The notes: generated by a model not told the origin, from the letters alone. Positions 1-8,586 are shown, numbered from the stretch's first letter. The stretch is 64,000 nt of DNA from Legionella rubrilucens (GCF_001468125.1 NZ_LNYT01000020.1:663624-727623); one strand, 5' to 3'. Program-made: numbers and translations.

Positions 1-915
1 GACTAAGGGTTTGTAAACTTCAAACCAGGCTTCAATCGTGGGAGTGACTTTGTCAAAGTAATAGCCAAGCAACTGTTTTTCCTGCTCTGTGGACAGTTTT
101 CCTTCCATGCAGAAATAAACCAAATCCCATAAAAAATCGTTATTACCGGAATATTCCCAGTCAATTAATTTGAACGATGTCAGTGACATCAGAAAATTGC
201 CAGGGGTGGGATCATTATGGCAGGGTTTCAGCGGGATTTTATATTTGCCGCAAACGGCCGCAATTTTTGCCAGGCTGTCCTCAACGGCAGCCAAATCCTT
301 GGGCAGGGGTAACTGAGCCTTGTCTTGAATGGCTTTTAATAACTCCTTATTGCGTTGAAAAAGATGAATGTCATTGCTGAAGCGATGCGATTGATGGAGG
401 GTGCGAAAAATTCCCGCCACGTTTTCCAGCACGTGCTTTTCTTTAAGCAGCGCAGGAATCAAGGGTTTGCTGCTCTCAAAAAAGCGGGTTAACTGAAGAC
501 CGTCCTGGTCATTAAAAAATTCAATGGTCACATTAATCGCCAATTGACTGGTCTGCCTGGCGTTGTAGCCTTCATGTTGCCTGTTAATGAAGCTGGACGT
601 GTTTTTGCCTGGGACACGCAGTACAAACCGTTCGGCCGGGGTGCTTACGCGTTTAAGCTGTTTGACAACATAGGTAAGATTGGTCATGCCGCCTGACAAT
701 TGCTTCAGTTTAAGCTGGTAAGGGGCTATGGCTCGCAAGCGCGGGATGTGCTGAATGAGGGGAGTAAGCCCATTGGTTTGCTTTGTTTTCTCTGCCAGCT
801 GATTCCATTCTTTACAGACCTGTGTCGTTTTTGCCAGGGTTTGGGCATCAAGAAAGCTGAATAAATAAATGGCCAGGGGCTCGGGTAGTTGTTGATCAAA
901 AAAAGAAAATTTCAT
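1..915 (-). CDS. licA: F-box / choline-kinase-like fusion protein (LicA-like effector), 3' end outside window
   Basis: This reading frame starts at the ATG ending at 915 and stays open for 305 codons to the window edge, so the C-terminus is missing. Residues about 9-42 match an F-box: LPEPL, then FLDA, then VCKEWNQL, the pattern that binds eukaryotic SKP1. The rest resembles choline/ethanolamine kinases of the aminoglycoside-phosphotransferase fold. The catalytic loop is HNDPTPGN (H233, D235, N240) and the metal-binding motif is IDWEYSGNND (D252). L. pneumophila has an F-box effector called LicA, named for choline-kinase similarity, and this appears to be its relative; that assignment is from memory. 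The expected role is a Dot/Icm-delivered protein that joins a host SCF ubiquitin ligase, phosphorylates a small substrate, or both. It has no partner gene in the window. Confidence 0.8.
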   Translation of the reverse strand, partial: MKFSFFDQQLPEPLAIYLFSFLDAQTLAKTTQVCKEWNQLAEKTKQTNGLTPLIQHIPRLRAIAPYQLKLKQLSGGMTNLTYVVKQLKRVSTPAERFVLRVPGKNTSSFINRQHEGYNARQTSQLAINVTIEFFNDQDGLQLTRFFESSKPLIPALLKEKHVLENVAGIFRTLHQSHRFSNDIHLFQRNKELLKAIQDKAQLPLPKDLAAVEDSLAKIAAVCGKYKIPLKPCHNDPTPGNFLMSLTSFKLIDWEYSGNNDFLWDLVYFCMEGKLSTEQEKQLLGYYFDKVTPTIEAWFEVYKPLV

Positions 916-985
916 TTCGCACTCACCAGGCAAGGGAAGCCTCGAGTCTAGCGAAATAATGATCTCATTGTAAAGATTATGGTAA

Positions 986-1012
986 GAAAAAGCGCCCGAT
1001 CCTGTCGGGCGC
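986..1012 (-). terminator. Rho-independent terminator of dsbD
   Basis: An 8-bp GC-rich stem (992-999 with 1005-1012, loop TCCTG) is followed on the minus strand by TTTTTCTTAC. It lies just past the dsbD stop codon, and dsbD reads toward it. Confidence 0.8.
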
Positions 1013-1018
1013 GTTTGT

Positions 1019-2368
1019 TCAGTTTTTAAGCCGGTTGATACGGTCTGACAAGGCCTGTTGGGTAATAAAGCCCACGGCACTTAAATCATCCACCACCTGT
1101 CCCTCACGATCAATGAACAACAGGGTGGGGGTGCCGTAAATGGCAAAGGCCTGTTTGATCTCGTCCGTGGTCGGGTTGCTCTGGCTGATATCAATTTTTA
1201 AATTCAACAATCCGTTCAATGAGGAACGCAGTTGCGGTTGATTCAAAACCCTGGATTCAAGGGCCTGGCAGGCGCTGCACCAGGACGCGGTAAAAATCAG
1301 CAAGGCCGGTTTATGTTGGCTGCGGGCATTCTGAAGCTGCTTTTCAATGGCTGCCATGGAATCTGCCGCCACAAACACCGTCTGTTTCACCGCCTGTTGT
1401 CCTTGCGCAGCGTAAGGCGCTATCAGAGGCATGAGCGCGGCGTGGGCGAGCATCCCGCCAGCCATGATGCTGGCTACACCCAGGCTTTTTAACCACACAG
1501 CGCCTTTATGGGCGGCGCTTTGCAGGCCAAGGAAAAGGCTGCCGAAAACGAACAGAGACGCCCATAAAAGCTTAATTAATGAGTCAGGCAGGATTCGTGA
1601 CGCCATCCAGATGGCCATGGCGAACAGGAGCAGGGCAAAGCATTTCTTGATTTTGAGCATCCAGCCGCCTGTTCTTGGCAACAGGGAACCATAACCCGAG
1701 CCCACCAGCAGCAGGGGCATGCCCATTCCTGCGGCCATGACCAGTAAAATGAGCCCGCCCTGTGCGGGTTCACCTTTCTGACTGATGTAGGTCAGTACAC
1801 CGATTAAAGGGGCGGTGACACAGGGGGAGACCACTAGGGTTGAGGCAATGCCCATCAGCATGGCCCCGGCATAGCCGGATTTGCCGCGTTGCTTAAGACC
1901 ACTGAAACGATGTTGCAGCATTTGCGGCAACCGCAGTTCAAACAGGCCTGACATGGACAGTCCCATCATCACAAACAAGGCACTGAAACTTAAGATGATT
2001 GCCGGTCGCTGCATGGCTGTCTGCAGGGTGCTGCCCAGATAACCGGCCATGACCCCGGCCGCGGCATAGGTTGCGGCCATGCCGATGACATAGCTTAAGG
2101 ACAATTTGAAAGCCTGTGGCGTGGACAACGAATCACGGCCGACAAGAATGCCGGAGAGAATGGGGATCATCGGTAAAACACAGGGGGTAAACGACAGCAA
2201 TAGGCCGAGACCAAAAAACGCGGAAAGATAAATGAGCGCATTGTGATTTTCAATAAAATGTATAATCATCGCCGGGTTGGCGCTGCCCAATTCACCGCTG
2301 AATGACCAGGCGCTTTCTGAAACAAGCATCAGCAGCGCCAGAAGGCGAAAGCCTTTCCATAAATTCAT
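1019..2368 (-). CDS. dsbD: Thiol:disulfide interchange protein DsbD, short form lacking the N-terminal alpha domain
   Basis: DsbD passes electrons from cytoplasmic thioredoxin across the inner membrane to periplasmic thiol oxidoreductases. A signal-like segment (residues 1-22) leads to a polytopic membrane domain. That domain carries the paired redox cysteines in TPCVLPMIP (C63) and SPCVTAP (C183). A periplasmic thioredoxin-like gamma domain follows, with WCSAC (C364, C367) and the cis-proline in YGTPTLLF. At 449 residues it is more than 100 shorter than E. coli DsbD (about 565), and the missing part is the immunoglobulin-like alpha domain. The electron acceptor must therefore be met directly by the gamma domain or by another protein. 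The ribosome site AGAGGA lies 9 nt before the ATG. A small membrane-protein gene lies upstream on the same strand. Confidence 0.9.
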   Translation of the reverse strand: MNLWKGFRLLALLMLVSESAWSFSGELGSANPAMIIHFIENHNALIYLSAFFGLGLLLSFTPCVLPMIPILSGILVGRDSLSTPQAFKLSLSYVIGMAATYAAAGVMAGYLGSTLQTAMQRPAIILSFSALFVMMGLSMSGLFELRLPQMLQHRFSGLKQRGKSGYAGAMLMGIASTLVVSPCVTAPLIGVLTYISQKGEPAQGGLILLVMAAGMGMPLLLVGSGYGSLLPRTGGWMLKIKKCFALLLFAMAIWMASRILPDSLIKLLWASLFVFGSLFLGLQSAAHKGAVWLKSLGVASIMAGGMLAHAALMPLIAPYAAQGQQAVKQTVFVAADSMAAIEKQLQNARSQHKPALLIFTASWCSACQALESRVLNQPQLRSSLNGLLNLKIDISQSNPTTDEIKQAFAIYGTPTLLFIDREGQVVDDLSAVGFITQQALSDRINRLKN

Positions 2369-2436
2369 AATGAGTTTCCTCTTGGTAATATAACAGAAGC
2401 GAAGTGCTTAAACTCCGCCAAGGTTTTTAATTGTGA

Positions 2437-2760
2437 TTAAATTGACCAGGAGGGACGAATGGGAGGGCGCAAAAGGCGTTTAAAGGGGGCCGCGGTTGCC
2501 CAGGTGGCGACCATGAAGCAAACCAGGGAAATCAAAAGGCCAAGATGGCTAAAAATACTGCCAGCCGGGTCTTCGCTCAGCAGGCAATAAGCCGTTGATG
2601 CGCAGGACATTGCGGTGACAAGGCGGCTTTGGCAGTCGTACTGGAAGGTGTAATGGGTGGTGTTTGGCTCGGCGGCAGAGGGCAGCAGCATGGGTTTAAG
2701 GGCCAGAATCAGCAGACTTAAAACCAGCATACCATGTAAAATGCGCAGGGATAATTTCAT
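2437..2760 (-). CDS. Small two-helix membrane protein of unknown function
   Basis: The 107-residue protein has an N-terminal hydrophobic segment (about residues 5-24), a loop with three cysteines, and a second membrane segment near residues 70-90. The C-terminus is basic and proline-rich. The frame extends upstream to a TTG at 2778, but the ATG ending at 2760 begins a normal membrane-insertion sequence and is preferred. It lies 68 bases upstream of dsbD on the same strand and may be cotranscribed with it, so a link to periplasmic redox is possible but unproven. I do not recognise the family. Confidence 0.6.
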   Translation of the reverse strand: MKLSLRILHGMLVLSLLILALKPMLLPSAAEPNTTHYTFQYDCQSRLVTAMSCASTAYCLLSEDPAGSIFSHLGLLISLVCFMVATWATAAPFKRLLRPPIRPSWSI

Positions 2761-2832
2761 CCCATTATGATAAACCAATCCGCCGTAATTTGTAAAACCA
2801 GATCTTTTTGTCTAAAAATTGCCCGATTTTTA

Positions 2833-2860
2833 TTGTAAATTCGGTCAAAAAAAGTAAAAT
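2833..2860 (+). promoter_or_regulatory. Candidate sigma-70 promoter for the CE-protease-like gene
   Basis: TTGTAA (2833-2838) and TAAAAT (2855-2860) are separated by 16 bases in an AT-rich divergent intergenic region, about 28 bases before the chosen start at 2889. Both boxes are imperfect. Confidence 0.35.
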
Positions 2861-2888
2861 GTCAGAATGTTACTGGTAGGGGATGCAA

Positions 2889-4274
2889 ATGGGTAAAGCA
2901 ACGGACGAGTTTCGAAAGCGTGATAATGAGAAAGGTGGTTTTGAAGATTGCCGCGAGTTTAATACCTGGTATGACAACGAAGATACCAAGCGTATTGCAT
3001 GGACTTTGTTTACCCATTTACCTGAAAGCAAAACAAAGGCTCTTTTTTTATCGCCCCAGGTGCTGTTTGACGGTATTTACAGTCGAAACATCGGCGACGT
3101 GTTAAACATCGCGGCCGACTGGTTCAGAAAAACGCCTGAACACGTGCGCTATTTTCCGTTTATCTTTAAGCCCGAATTAGCAGGCGTTCATTACGTGGCC
3201 GGTGTTTTTGTCAAGGTGGCGGCACTGGGCATGAAGCTCGTGCTGTTTAACCCGGCTGGACAAATCAAGCATCTGGATTTAACCAAACTGGATAAACTCA
3301 TTCCTGTGCATGCTTCTCCCCATGCGTTGCAAACCGCTAAAAAAGATGGAGGGAAACTGGTTTCCTGTGGGCCTTTAAGCCTTTATTTCCTGGAGTATGT
3401 CTTAAACAATCCCAACTGGCTTGAGACAGTGGATGAAAAATTTGTTTTGCCAGACGACCTGGCCCGGTTTAATGACGAGGAAACCTACAAAGACAATATT
3501 CTGAAGCTGAGAAAAGGGCATGATGAGTTGCTGCAAACGGTGACTGATGAGGACTTGGACCGGGTGACCGAGTTTTATGAGCCTTTCGATGCCGCTTTGT
3601 TAAGTGCTCTGGATACTCTCGATAAAAAAAGAGAAAAAGAAAGCCTGCTTCATTTCGATGATTTGTATGCCGAGGAGGGAAGCGATGATGAACCTCTGCT
3701 CTATAATCCGGAGGACGTCAGTGAAGATTATCCTTCCGGGGACGACGAGCAGGTTGATGAGGTTGTCTCCCAATTGACCGAGCCATCCGACGAGAGCCCT
3801 GTAGTCAGTTCAATTGAATATCCCACAGTCAGTTTTTCCAGGACCATGCAGGAGACCGATGAGCTAAAACGTCCACTCCCGGTAGAGGTTGAAGTGGAGT
3901 CTGCAGACGACATTGCGCCCAGGACATCATCGCTGCAAACGAACACGGCAAGCGTCGCGGACCCGTCGCTTCACATTGCTCAAACGCCAGAAGGGCATGA
4001 TGAGGCTGAGGTGTCAGGGGTTGTGGCTGTCAGGGCAGAGATTGAACGTTTGCGGAAAAAAACAGGCCTTTTGTCCTGGGGATGCACGGACAAGAGTAAC
4101 CGCATTGAACAGGCCTTGACTACAGCCTGTCAGGAAAAAAACGGGGATGTCCGCAGGAATCCAGCGGTGCGCGAGGCATTGGGTGCGCACCGTATCGGTT
4201 TCTTTGGTAAAGCGCAATCGTTACGCAATATCGACGAGTCGCTGACCAGAGAGGGCTATTCAGTTTTGATCTGA
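2889..4274 (+). CDS. Candidate effector with CE-clan-like cysteine protease/deubiquitinase core
   Basis: The start at 2889 is chosen because AGGGG (2878-2882) sits six bases ahead of it, while the ATG at 2883 touches that site. The product has 461 residues. Residues about 98-175 show the order expected of a CE-clan (Ulp1/YopJ-like) peptidase: a His starting a hydrophobic strand (H101, in VHYVAGVF), an Asn ending the next strand (N121, LVLFNPAG), a Gln (Q148) and a Cys in SCGPLSLYFL (C160). In known CE enzymes these are the catalytic His, the Asp/Asn, the oxyanion Gln and the nucleophile. The Gln-Cys gap is longer here than the usual six or so. A long acidic Ser/Pro-rich linker (about 255-385) joins a basic C-terminal helical domain. 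The architecture suits a Dot/Icm effector; the enzymatic call is an inference from motif order only. Confidence 0.55.
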   Translation: MGKATDEFRKRDNEKGGFEDCREFNTWYDNEDTKRIAWTLFTHLPESKTKALFLSPQVLFDGIYSRNIGDVLNIAADWFRKTPEHVRYFPFIFKPELAGVHYVAGVFVKVAALGMKLVLFNPAGQIKHLDLTKLDKLIPVHASPHALQTAKKDGGKLVSCGPLSLYFLEYVLNNPNWLETVDEKFVLPDDLARFNDEETYKDNILKLRKGHDELLQTVTDEDLDRVTEFYEPFDAALLSALDTLDKKREKESLLHFDDLYAEEGSDDEPLLYNPEDVSEDYPSGDDEQVDEVVSQLTEPSDESPVVSSIEYPTVSFSRTMQETDELKRPLPVEVEVESADDIAPRTSSLQTNTASVADPSLHIAQTPEGHDEAEVSGVVAVRAEIERLRKKTGLLSWGCTDKSNRIEQALTTACQEKNGDVRRNPAVREALGAHRIGFFGKAQSLRNIDESLTREGYSVLI

Positions 4275-4915
4275 GGCTTTTCCGGCTTGCTTTGATTTAA
4301 CAGCTTAATCCATTTTTCCCGGCGCTCGTTGTCCATGGGCGCCTCCTTGATGACATAGTGCAGCACATACATCCCGTCTTTGCCTTTGGTAATCAGTTGC
4401 AGTTCATCCTGTTTCAGATTTTCAGGTTCCGTCACCTGAAATTCAAACAGAACCCGATCGGGGCTTTCGCTTATCACGTTAATCACTGGGTCGAGTCCTG
4501 ATTCTTTCAGATATTTTATGACATTCTGGCTGAATTCTTTCGGTGTCATCTTATCCTGAATACCGGGGATGAACTGGCTGGTCACCAGTTCCTGCCATTT
4601 TTCGATGTTGTCCCCTTTGGGGATGTATTCAATGGTGGTGATGGTGTCGGTTTTTTGTCCCCAGGCCGCTTTCCACTCGCGATCATCAAAAACGATGGTT
4701 TGCATTTCCATGCTTTCCAAATCGCCGGGTGCATTTTGCAGGCGTGAGGCTTTAGTACTGCAATAGAGTTCGCCGTTGTAATTATAATATTCCACGCAGT
4801 CGGTGTTTTTACCCTTTTCAACTTTGATTAAATCGGATTTGTCTGGTTCTGCCTGCAGAGGCGAGGCCAGGGCGTACAACAAACACAATGAAAACAGTGG
4901 TCTGTATCCGCTCAT
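4256..4915 (-). CDS. Secreted hypothetical protein with signal peptide
   Basis: The start at 4915 is supported by AGGGAAG about 8 nt upstream; the frame itself extends further to 4972. The first 22 residues form a signal peptide ending LASPLQA, giving a periplasmic or exported mature protein of about 197 residues. The mature part is mixed alpha/beta and rich in Lys/Glu, with two cysteines near its N-terminus. No known domain is recognised. Its stop lies inside the convergent neighbour's 3' end (19-bp overlap), so no terminator fits between them. Confidence 0.65.
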   Translation of the reverse strand: MSGYRPLFSLCLLYALASPLQAEPDKSDLIKVEKGKNTDCVEYYNYNGELYCSTKASRLQNAPGDLESMEMQTIVFDDREWKAAWGQKTDTITTIEYIPKGDNIEKWQELVTSQFIPGIQDKMTPKEFSQNVIKYLKESGLDPVINVISESPDRVLFEFQVTEPENLKQDELQLITKGKDGMYVLHYVIKEAPMDNERREKWIKLLNQSKPEKPQIKTE

Positions 4916-4990
4916 AATTTGTCTTCCCTGTATTCTTTTAATTCTAATTGTAGCAATTATTTTAGTTGACAAGGATTATAAACCCACATT

Positions 4991-5488
4991 TCAGGGGCAT
5001 TGAAAACAAATCAAATCAAGGAAAAGGTGCTGGATAGCCTCTTCAGGCGATTGATTCATGGCGTCTGTCAGCCAATTTAAGTAAAGCAGGTTCTGTTGTT
5101 TGACATCGATTGAGGCGGCCTGCGGCTTATCCTTAAAGGCCCTGTAGAGCGAGTCCTGCTGCAACGATTCAGACAGAAGCTCAAGCTGAAGAACCAGTTC
5201 ATAGTTGGCCTTTATCGCGACGTCTGCCGGCAGGGCGGCTAAGTATTGGCGAGCGCAACGCAAGGGTTCGGTCAGGCGCGACTGCTGTTCAGTCACCAAA
5301 TCCACGGCACTTCGCATGTCCTTAAAGCGGATAAGCCGCTTGGTTTGACTTAACCAGGCACAGAATAACAGCAGGTTGACGTTGTATTGCCACTGATTTT
5401 GCAGGGTAAGGCAAATTGTTTTGACCTGAGGATTGCGGTACAGGTGATTGGAGAATTGCCAGAAGGGGTTGTCAAGAGGGGTAGTCAT
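4991..5488 (-). CDS. TIGR02444-family protein of unknown function
   Basis: The N-terminal block PFWQFSNHLY followed by a helix and NVNLLLFCAWL is characteristic of the TIGR02444 (DUF2390) family, small helical cytoplasmic proteins of Gammaproteobacteria with no established role. The start at 5488 (MTTPLDNPFW) puts the conserved block near the N-terminus as in the family; the frame extends to 5524 without an obvious ribosome site. It is transcribed divergently from the solute-binding protein gene at 5575. Confidence 0.75.
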   Translation of the reverse strand: MTTPLDNPFWQFSNHLYRNPQVKTICLTLQNQWQYNVNLLLFCAWLSQTKRLIRFKDMRSAVDLVTEQQSRLTEPLRCARQYLAALPADVAIKANYELVLQLELLSESLQQDSLYRAFKDKPQAASIDVKQQNLLYLNWLTDAMNQSPEEAIQHLFLDLICFQCP

Positions 5489-5574
5489 TAAAGAAAGTAC
5501 AAAATAACGTGCATTTTTACACAACAGGCTAAGGCTGACTATAGTTATAGTAGAAAAATAACCATGAGCTCACG

Positions 5575-6327
5575 ATGATGACGAAGTGGATGCGTTTGTT
5601 GTTGTCATTTCTTCTTTTTTTCACCCTGTCTGCTGAAGCCAAAGTAAAAATAGGTACGCCCATTTTCGATCCTCCTTTTGTGATGAATGACAACCATTTT
5701 GTCAATACCGGTTTTGATGTGGACTTGATGCAGCGCATCTGCAGCCGTTTAAAATGGCAATGCGAATTCGTCACCATGCCCAAGCAGCAATTGTTTGAGG
5801 CATTAGCCAGCGGTGAAATTGATTACGCCATGGGGTCTTTAGCGATTACACCGGAACGGGAAACCCAATTTTTATTCACCATTCCTTATTTCCTGTCCTC
5901 AGGCGGGTTCATCGTGATGGTGAAAAGCCCGCTGACATCCATTGAGCCACTCGCAGGACGACGCATCGGCGTAATGGAAGGCACCGTGTACGCTGATTAC
6001 CTGCTTCACCATCCTGAACTCAAGGTCGATTTGCAGGTGTATTCCAACATCGGCGGTCTGGTAGAAGCCATGAAGACGGGTAAAATCGAGGCGGCCTTTA
6101 TCAATTATTATTCTGTACTCTACCTGGAGCATCAGTACCCGAGCATTGTGAAAGCGTTAAAGGGGAGTATTAAGGTAGGCTACGGCATGGGCATTGCCAC
6201 CCGGCGCGGCAACGAAAAAGAGATAGAGAAAATGAATGCCATTATTACTGAATTTGAAAATGATGGTACCTTCGTTATGCTGTACAATTACTATTTTACC
6301 TTCTTCGCCAAAGACGCGATGAAGTAA
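5575..6327 (+). CDS. Periplasmic amino-acid-binding protein, SBP family 3 (arginine-type)
   Basis: Residues 1-22 are a signal peptide ending LSAEA. The mature protein has the family-3 solute-binding pattern: KIGTPIFDPPFVMN at the start, GFDVDLMQRIC for the polar-amino-acid binding region, ALASGEIDYAMGSLAITPER, and the second-lobe block GRRIGVMEGTVYADYL. Length (250) is usual for the family. Such proteins capture polar amino acids in the periplasm and hand them to an ABC permease. No permease or ATPase gene is adjacent, so this is an orphan receptor that must dock on a transporter encoded elsewhere. Legionella depends on amino acids for carbon, which fits. The exact ligand cannot be read from sequence. 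Confidence 0.85.
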   Translation: MMTKWMRLLLSFLLFFTLSAEAKVKIGTPIFDPPFVMNDNHFVNTGFDVDLMQRICSRLKWQCEFVTMPKQQLFEALASGEIDYAMGSLAITPERETQFLFTIPYFLSSGGFIVMVKSPLTSIEPLAGRRIGVMEGTVYADYLLHHPELKVDLQVYSNIGGLVEAMKTGKIEAAFINYYSVLYLEHQYPSIVKALKGSIKVGYGMGIATRRGNEKEIEKMNAIITEFENDGTFVMLYNYYFTFFAKDAMK

Positions 6328-6349
6328 AGGATTTGAGTGGAGAAATAAC

Positions 6350-7807
6350 ATGCCCAGTAGTCCCATGCCAAGCCAGCGGCAACTCAATGAGGATTTATCC
6401 AAACAGGAATTAACCGCCGCTCTCATTATCCGCAATCAGCTGAGAGCCATTCTTGATGATTCAGGTTCGCACTTGAAAACCGCGGCAGCCAGAAAAGCAG
6501 TTAAACAATTGCAGGAACGCATTGATCAGGGATTGGTTGCCCTGCTTCATGCAAAAAGCAGAGAAGAATACGAGTTGCAGCAGAAACGCTTCAATCTGCT
6601 TCTTGATCAATTTAAAGAAGTGATGCAGCTTGAGGGCGATGTGGAGCTTGCCTTGAAGGATTTTCGTTTTTTCCATCACGTGCACCAGACTCTGAAGCTC
6701 GCGACCATCGAGAACAGGGGGGCCTTGCTTGAGCGTTTTGCCGAGAAGTTTCAGGATGATCCTGATTTCGATTTATGGTGCCGCCATTTTGAAGCGCTGC
6801 AAAGCTTACCCCCCAGTCAGTTTGAGGCACAGAAAAAGGCCTTGCTGGATGGCCTGGTGGCGGAAACCACTTACCTGGATTTAGGTAATTTGGCAGCCAT
6901 GGGGTTAATTGAACGAAATGCCCAATTATTAGCCGATACCCGCTTAAGCTATTTAAAAGAAACCAATAACCGCAAATCCCTCCTGAAAGACATCGGTTGG
7001 ATTGGATTGGGTATTGGCCTGGTTACTGCCGCGGCCGTTTTAGCCATCGCTTTTCCCGTTTTGGCGGTACCCGGCATCGTCGTGGGTTCCATCGTGATGG
7101 GGTACGGCATCATCGATTTCGCCAAGGAAAGCGTTGAACTTTACTCGGAATTGACTGAAGAGGAAAAGGACGGATTGAGCCTGGACGTGGAAGATGAATT
7201 GAAAAGCCTTGAGAATGACATTGAAGACATGGATGTCGAAGGGTTTCTGCGAAAACAACCCCACGCGCATCATGAGTGGTCAACAGAAAAAAAATGGGTT
7301 AAAGGCTTAGGCTATGCCGCGTCTTTTGCCGGTTTTGCTTTGGGTATTGTGGCTTTAGCCTTTGTTCTGCCCGGTGTCGCCGTGCCCGCGGCAGCTGTCA
7401 TTGCGGTGACGGCAGTGGCCGTCGGCATTGCTGCCCTGGCCGGGGCTGTTTTAGGGTACAAGGTGTTCAATGAACAAAAAAAACTGAAGGAAGCCGAACA
7501 GGCGATGCAGCATGACGTGGTCAAGGACACCGAAACGCTGGATAGTGTTTCCGATCACCTGCTGGGCGCAAGCTTAAGCAGCGATGCCCGCATGAGTCAG
7601 CAATTGCAATCGTCACCTGCTAAAAAATCAGCGCTGGCGCCAGCGGATCGTGCGGCCAATCGTGACGAGGATGAAGACGATGAGCGTGAACGCGAAGGCG
7701 ATGAGGATCGCGGCGCATTGACGGAGGAGCAGGATGAAGGAGACTCCGACACGGAAAGGGAGGGCGACGAGGAAGAGGGCGGTGAAAAGCCATTGCCCCA
7801 TAAATAA
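6350..7807 (+). CDS. Membrane-hairpin protein with acidic C-terminus, candidate Dot/Icm effector
   Basis: The 485-residue protein has a helical, probably coiled-coil N-terminal half (about 1-210). Two glycine/alanine-rich hydrophobic blocks follow (215-253 and 318-370), each long enough for a membrane hairpin, separated by a strongly acidic loop. The last 45 residues are almost entirely Asp, Glu, Arg and Gly. A Glu-rich C-terminus resembles the E-block feature of Dot/Icm substrates, and paired hairpins are seen in effectors that insert in host membranes. It follows the binding-protein gene by 22 bases and may be cotranscribed, although no functional link is evident. No named family is recognised. 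Confidence 0.7.
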   Translation: MPSSPMPSQRQLNEDLSKQELTAALIIRNQLRAILDDSGSHLKTAAARKAVKQLQERIDQGLVALLHAKSREEYELQQKRFNLLLDQFKEVMQLEGDVELALKDFRFFHHVHQTLKLATIENRGALLERFAEKFQDDPDFDLWCRHFEALQSLPPSQFEAQKKALLDGLVAETTYLDLGNLAAMGLIERNAQLLADTRLSYLKETNNRKSLLKDIGWIGLGIGLVTAAAVLAIAFPVLAVPGIVVGSIVMGYGIIDFAKESVELYSELTEEEKDGLSLDVEDELKSLENDIEDMDVEGFLRKQPHAHHEWSTEKKWVKGLGYAASFAGFALGIVALAFVLPGVAVPAAAVIAVTAVAVGIAALAGAVLGYKVFNEQKKLKEAEQAMQHDVVKDTETLDSVSDHLLGASLSSDARMSQQLQSSPAKKSALAPADRAANRDEDEDDEREREGDEDRGALTEEQDEGDSDTEREGDEEEGGEKPLPHK

Positions 7808-7863
7808 CGGCTCACTGAAGAAGGTATGTCGGTTAACCGGTCTTTAAACGCAGACGGAAACCA

Positions 7864-8586
7864 TTAAACATTTCCCATGCGTCGATAAATAAAGAAAGGC
7901 AGATGCTTGATGACGGCCATGATAAGACGCCAGAAACCGGGATGGTAAAACAGGCGTTTTTTGCGGTGGAGATTATCCCAGCAGGCTTTGGCGCAGGCCT
8001 TGGGCGGTGAGGCGTAAAAGACACCCGGCATGCCATAGGTCTGTACGGTATCGATGAAACCGAGGCGCGCCACGGTGATGGTTGTCGAAGGCCCGGCCTG
8101 CTGCTGCAATCCCTGCAGATAGACTTCTATGGCGGCTTTACTGGCGCCGTATAAACTGTTTCGGGCTCGGCCGCGGCAGGCGGCGACTGAGCTTAAAAAA
8201 AGCAGTTGATGTTCGCTTTGTTGTTTATTCAGGTAAGTGTGAATCACCTGCACCGTGCTTGAAATGTTGGTTTTTACCACGTTGCTTATTGCCGCCGGGG
8301 TTAAGTGATTGTTTTCAACAATGGTACTGTGGGCGATGAACAATGACAGCTCCTGCTCCAGGGTTTGAATTTTCTTAAGCAGCTCCCGGATGTCTTGACT
8401 TAAATCGGCTGTCAGAACGTCGCAGACCACGCGATGACGCAAGGTGATATCATCCGCAATGACATCGAGCTGCAGTGTATCGCGGCCGACTAAAAGGAGT
8501 GGATGGCCCGCTGCTGCCGCGAGGTGTGCGAATTCATTGGCAATGATGGACGTGGCGCCGAGTATCATCCAGGTTTGTTTAGTCAT
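7864..8586 (-). CDS. Short-chain dehydrogenase, DprE2-like
   Basis: The start at 8586 (MTKQTWMILGATS) overlaps the last 8 bases of the upstream FAD oxidase gene, which indicates translational coupling. The N-terminal GATSIIANEFA is the NAD(P)-binding turn of classical SDR enzymes. The catalytic Ser-Tyr-Lys appears as FLSSVAA and YGASKAA. The glycine pattern and the partnership with a DprE1-like oxidase suggest the keto-reductase step of a DprE1/DprE2-type epimerisation, in which an oxidised lipid-linked sugar is reduced at C2 to the arabino form. The C-terminus is basic and hydrophobic, as expected for membrane association. Substrate assignment is inferred from the gene pair, not from residues seen here. 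Confidence 0.75.
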   Translation of the reverse strand: MTKQTWMILGATSIIANEFAHLAAAAGHPLLLVGRDTLQLDVIADDITLRHRVVCDVLTADLSQDIRELLKKIQTLEQELSLFIAHSTIVENNHLTPAAISNVVKTNISSTVQVIHTYLNKQQSEHQLLFLSSVAACRGRARNSLYGASKAAIEVYLQGLQQQAGPSTTITVARLGFIDTVQTYGMPGVFYASPPKACAKACWDNLHRKKRLFYHPGFWRLIMAVIKHLPFFIYRRMGNV

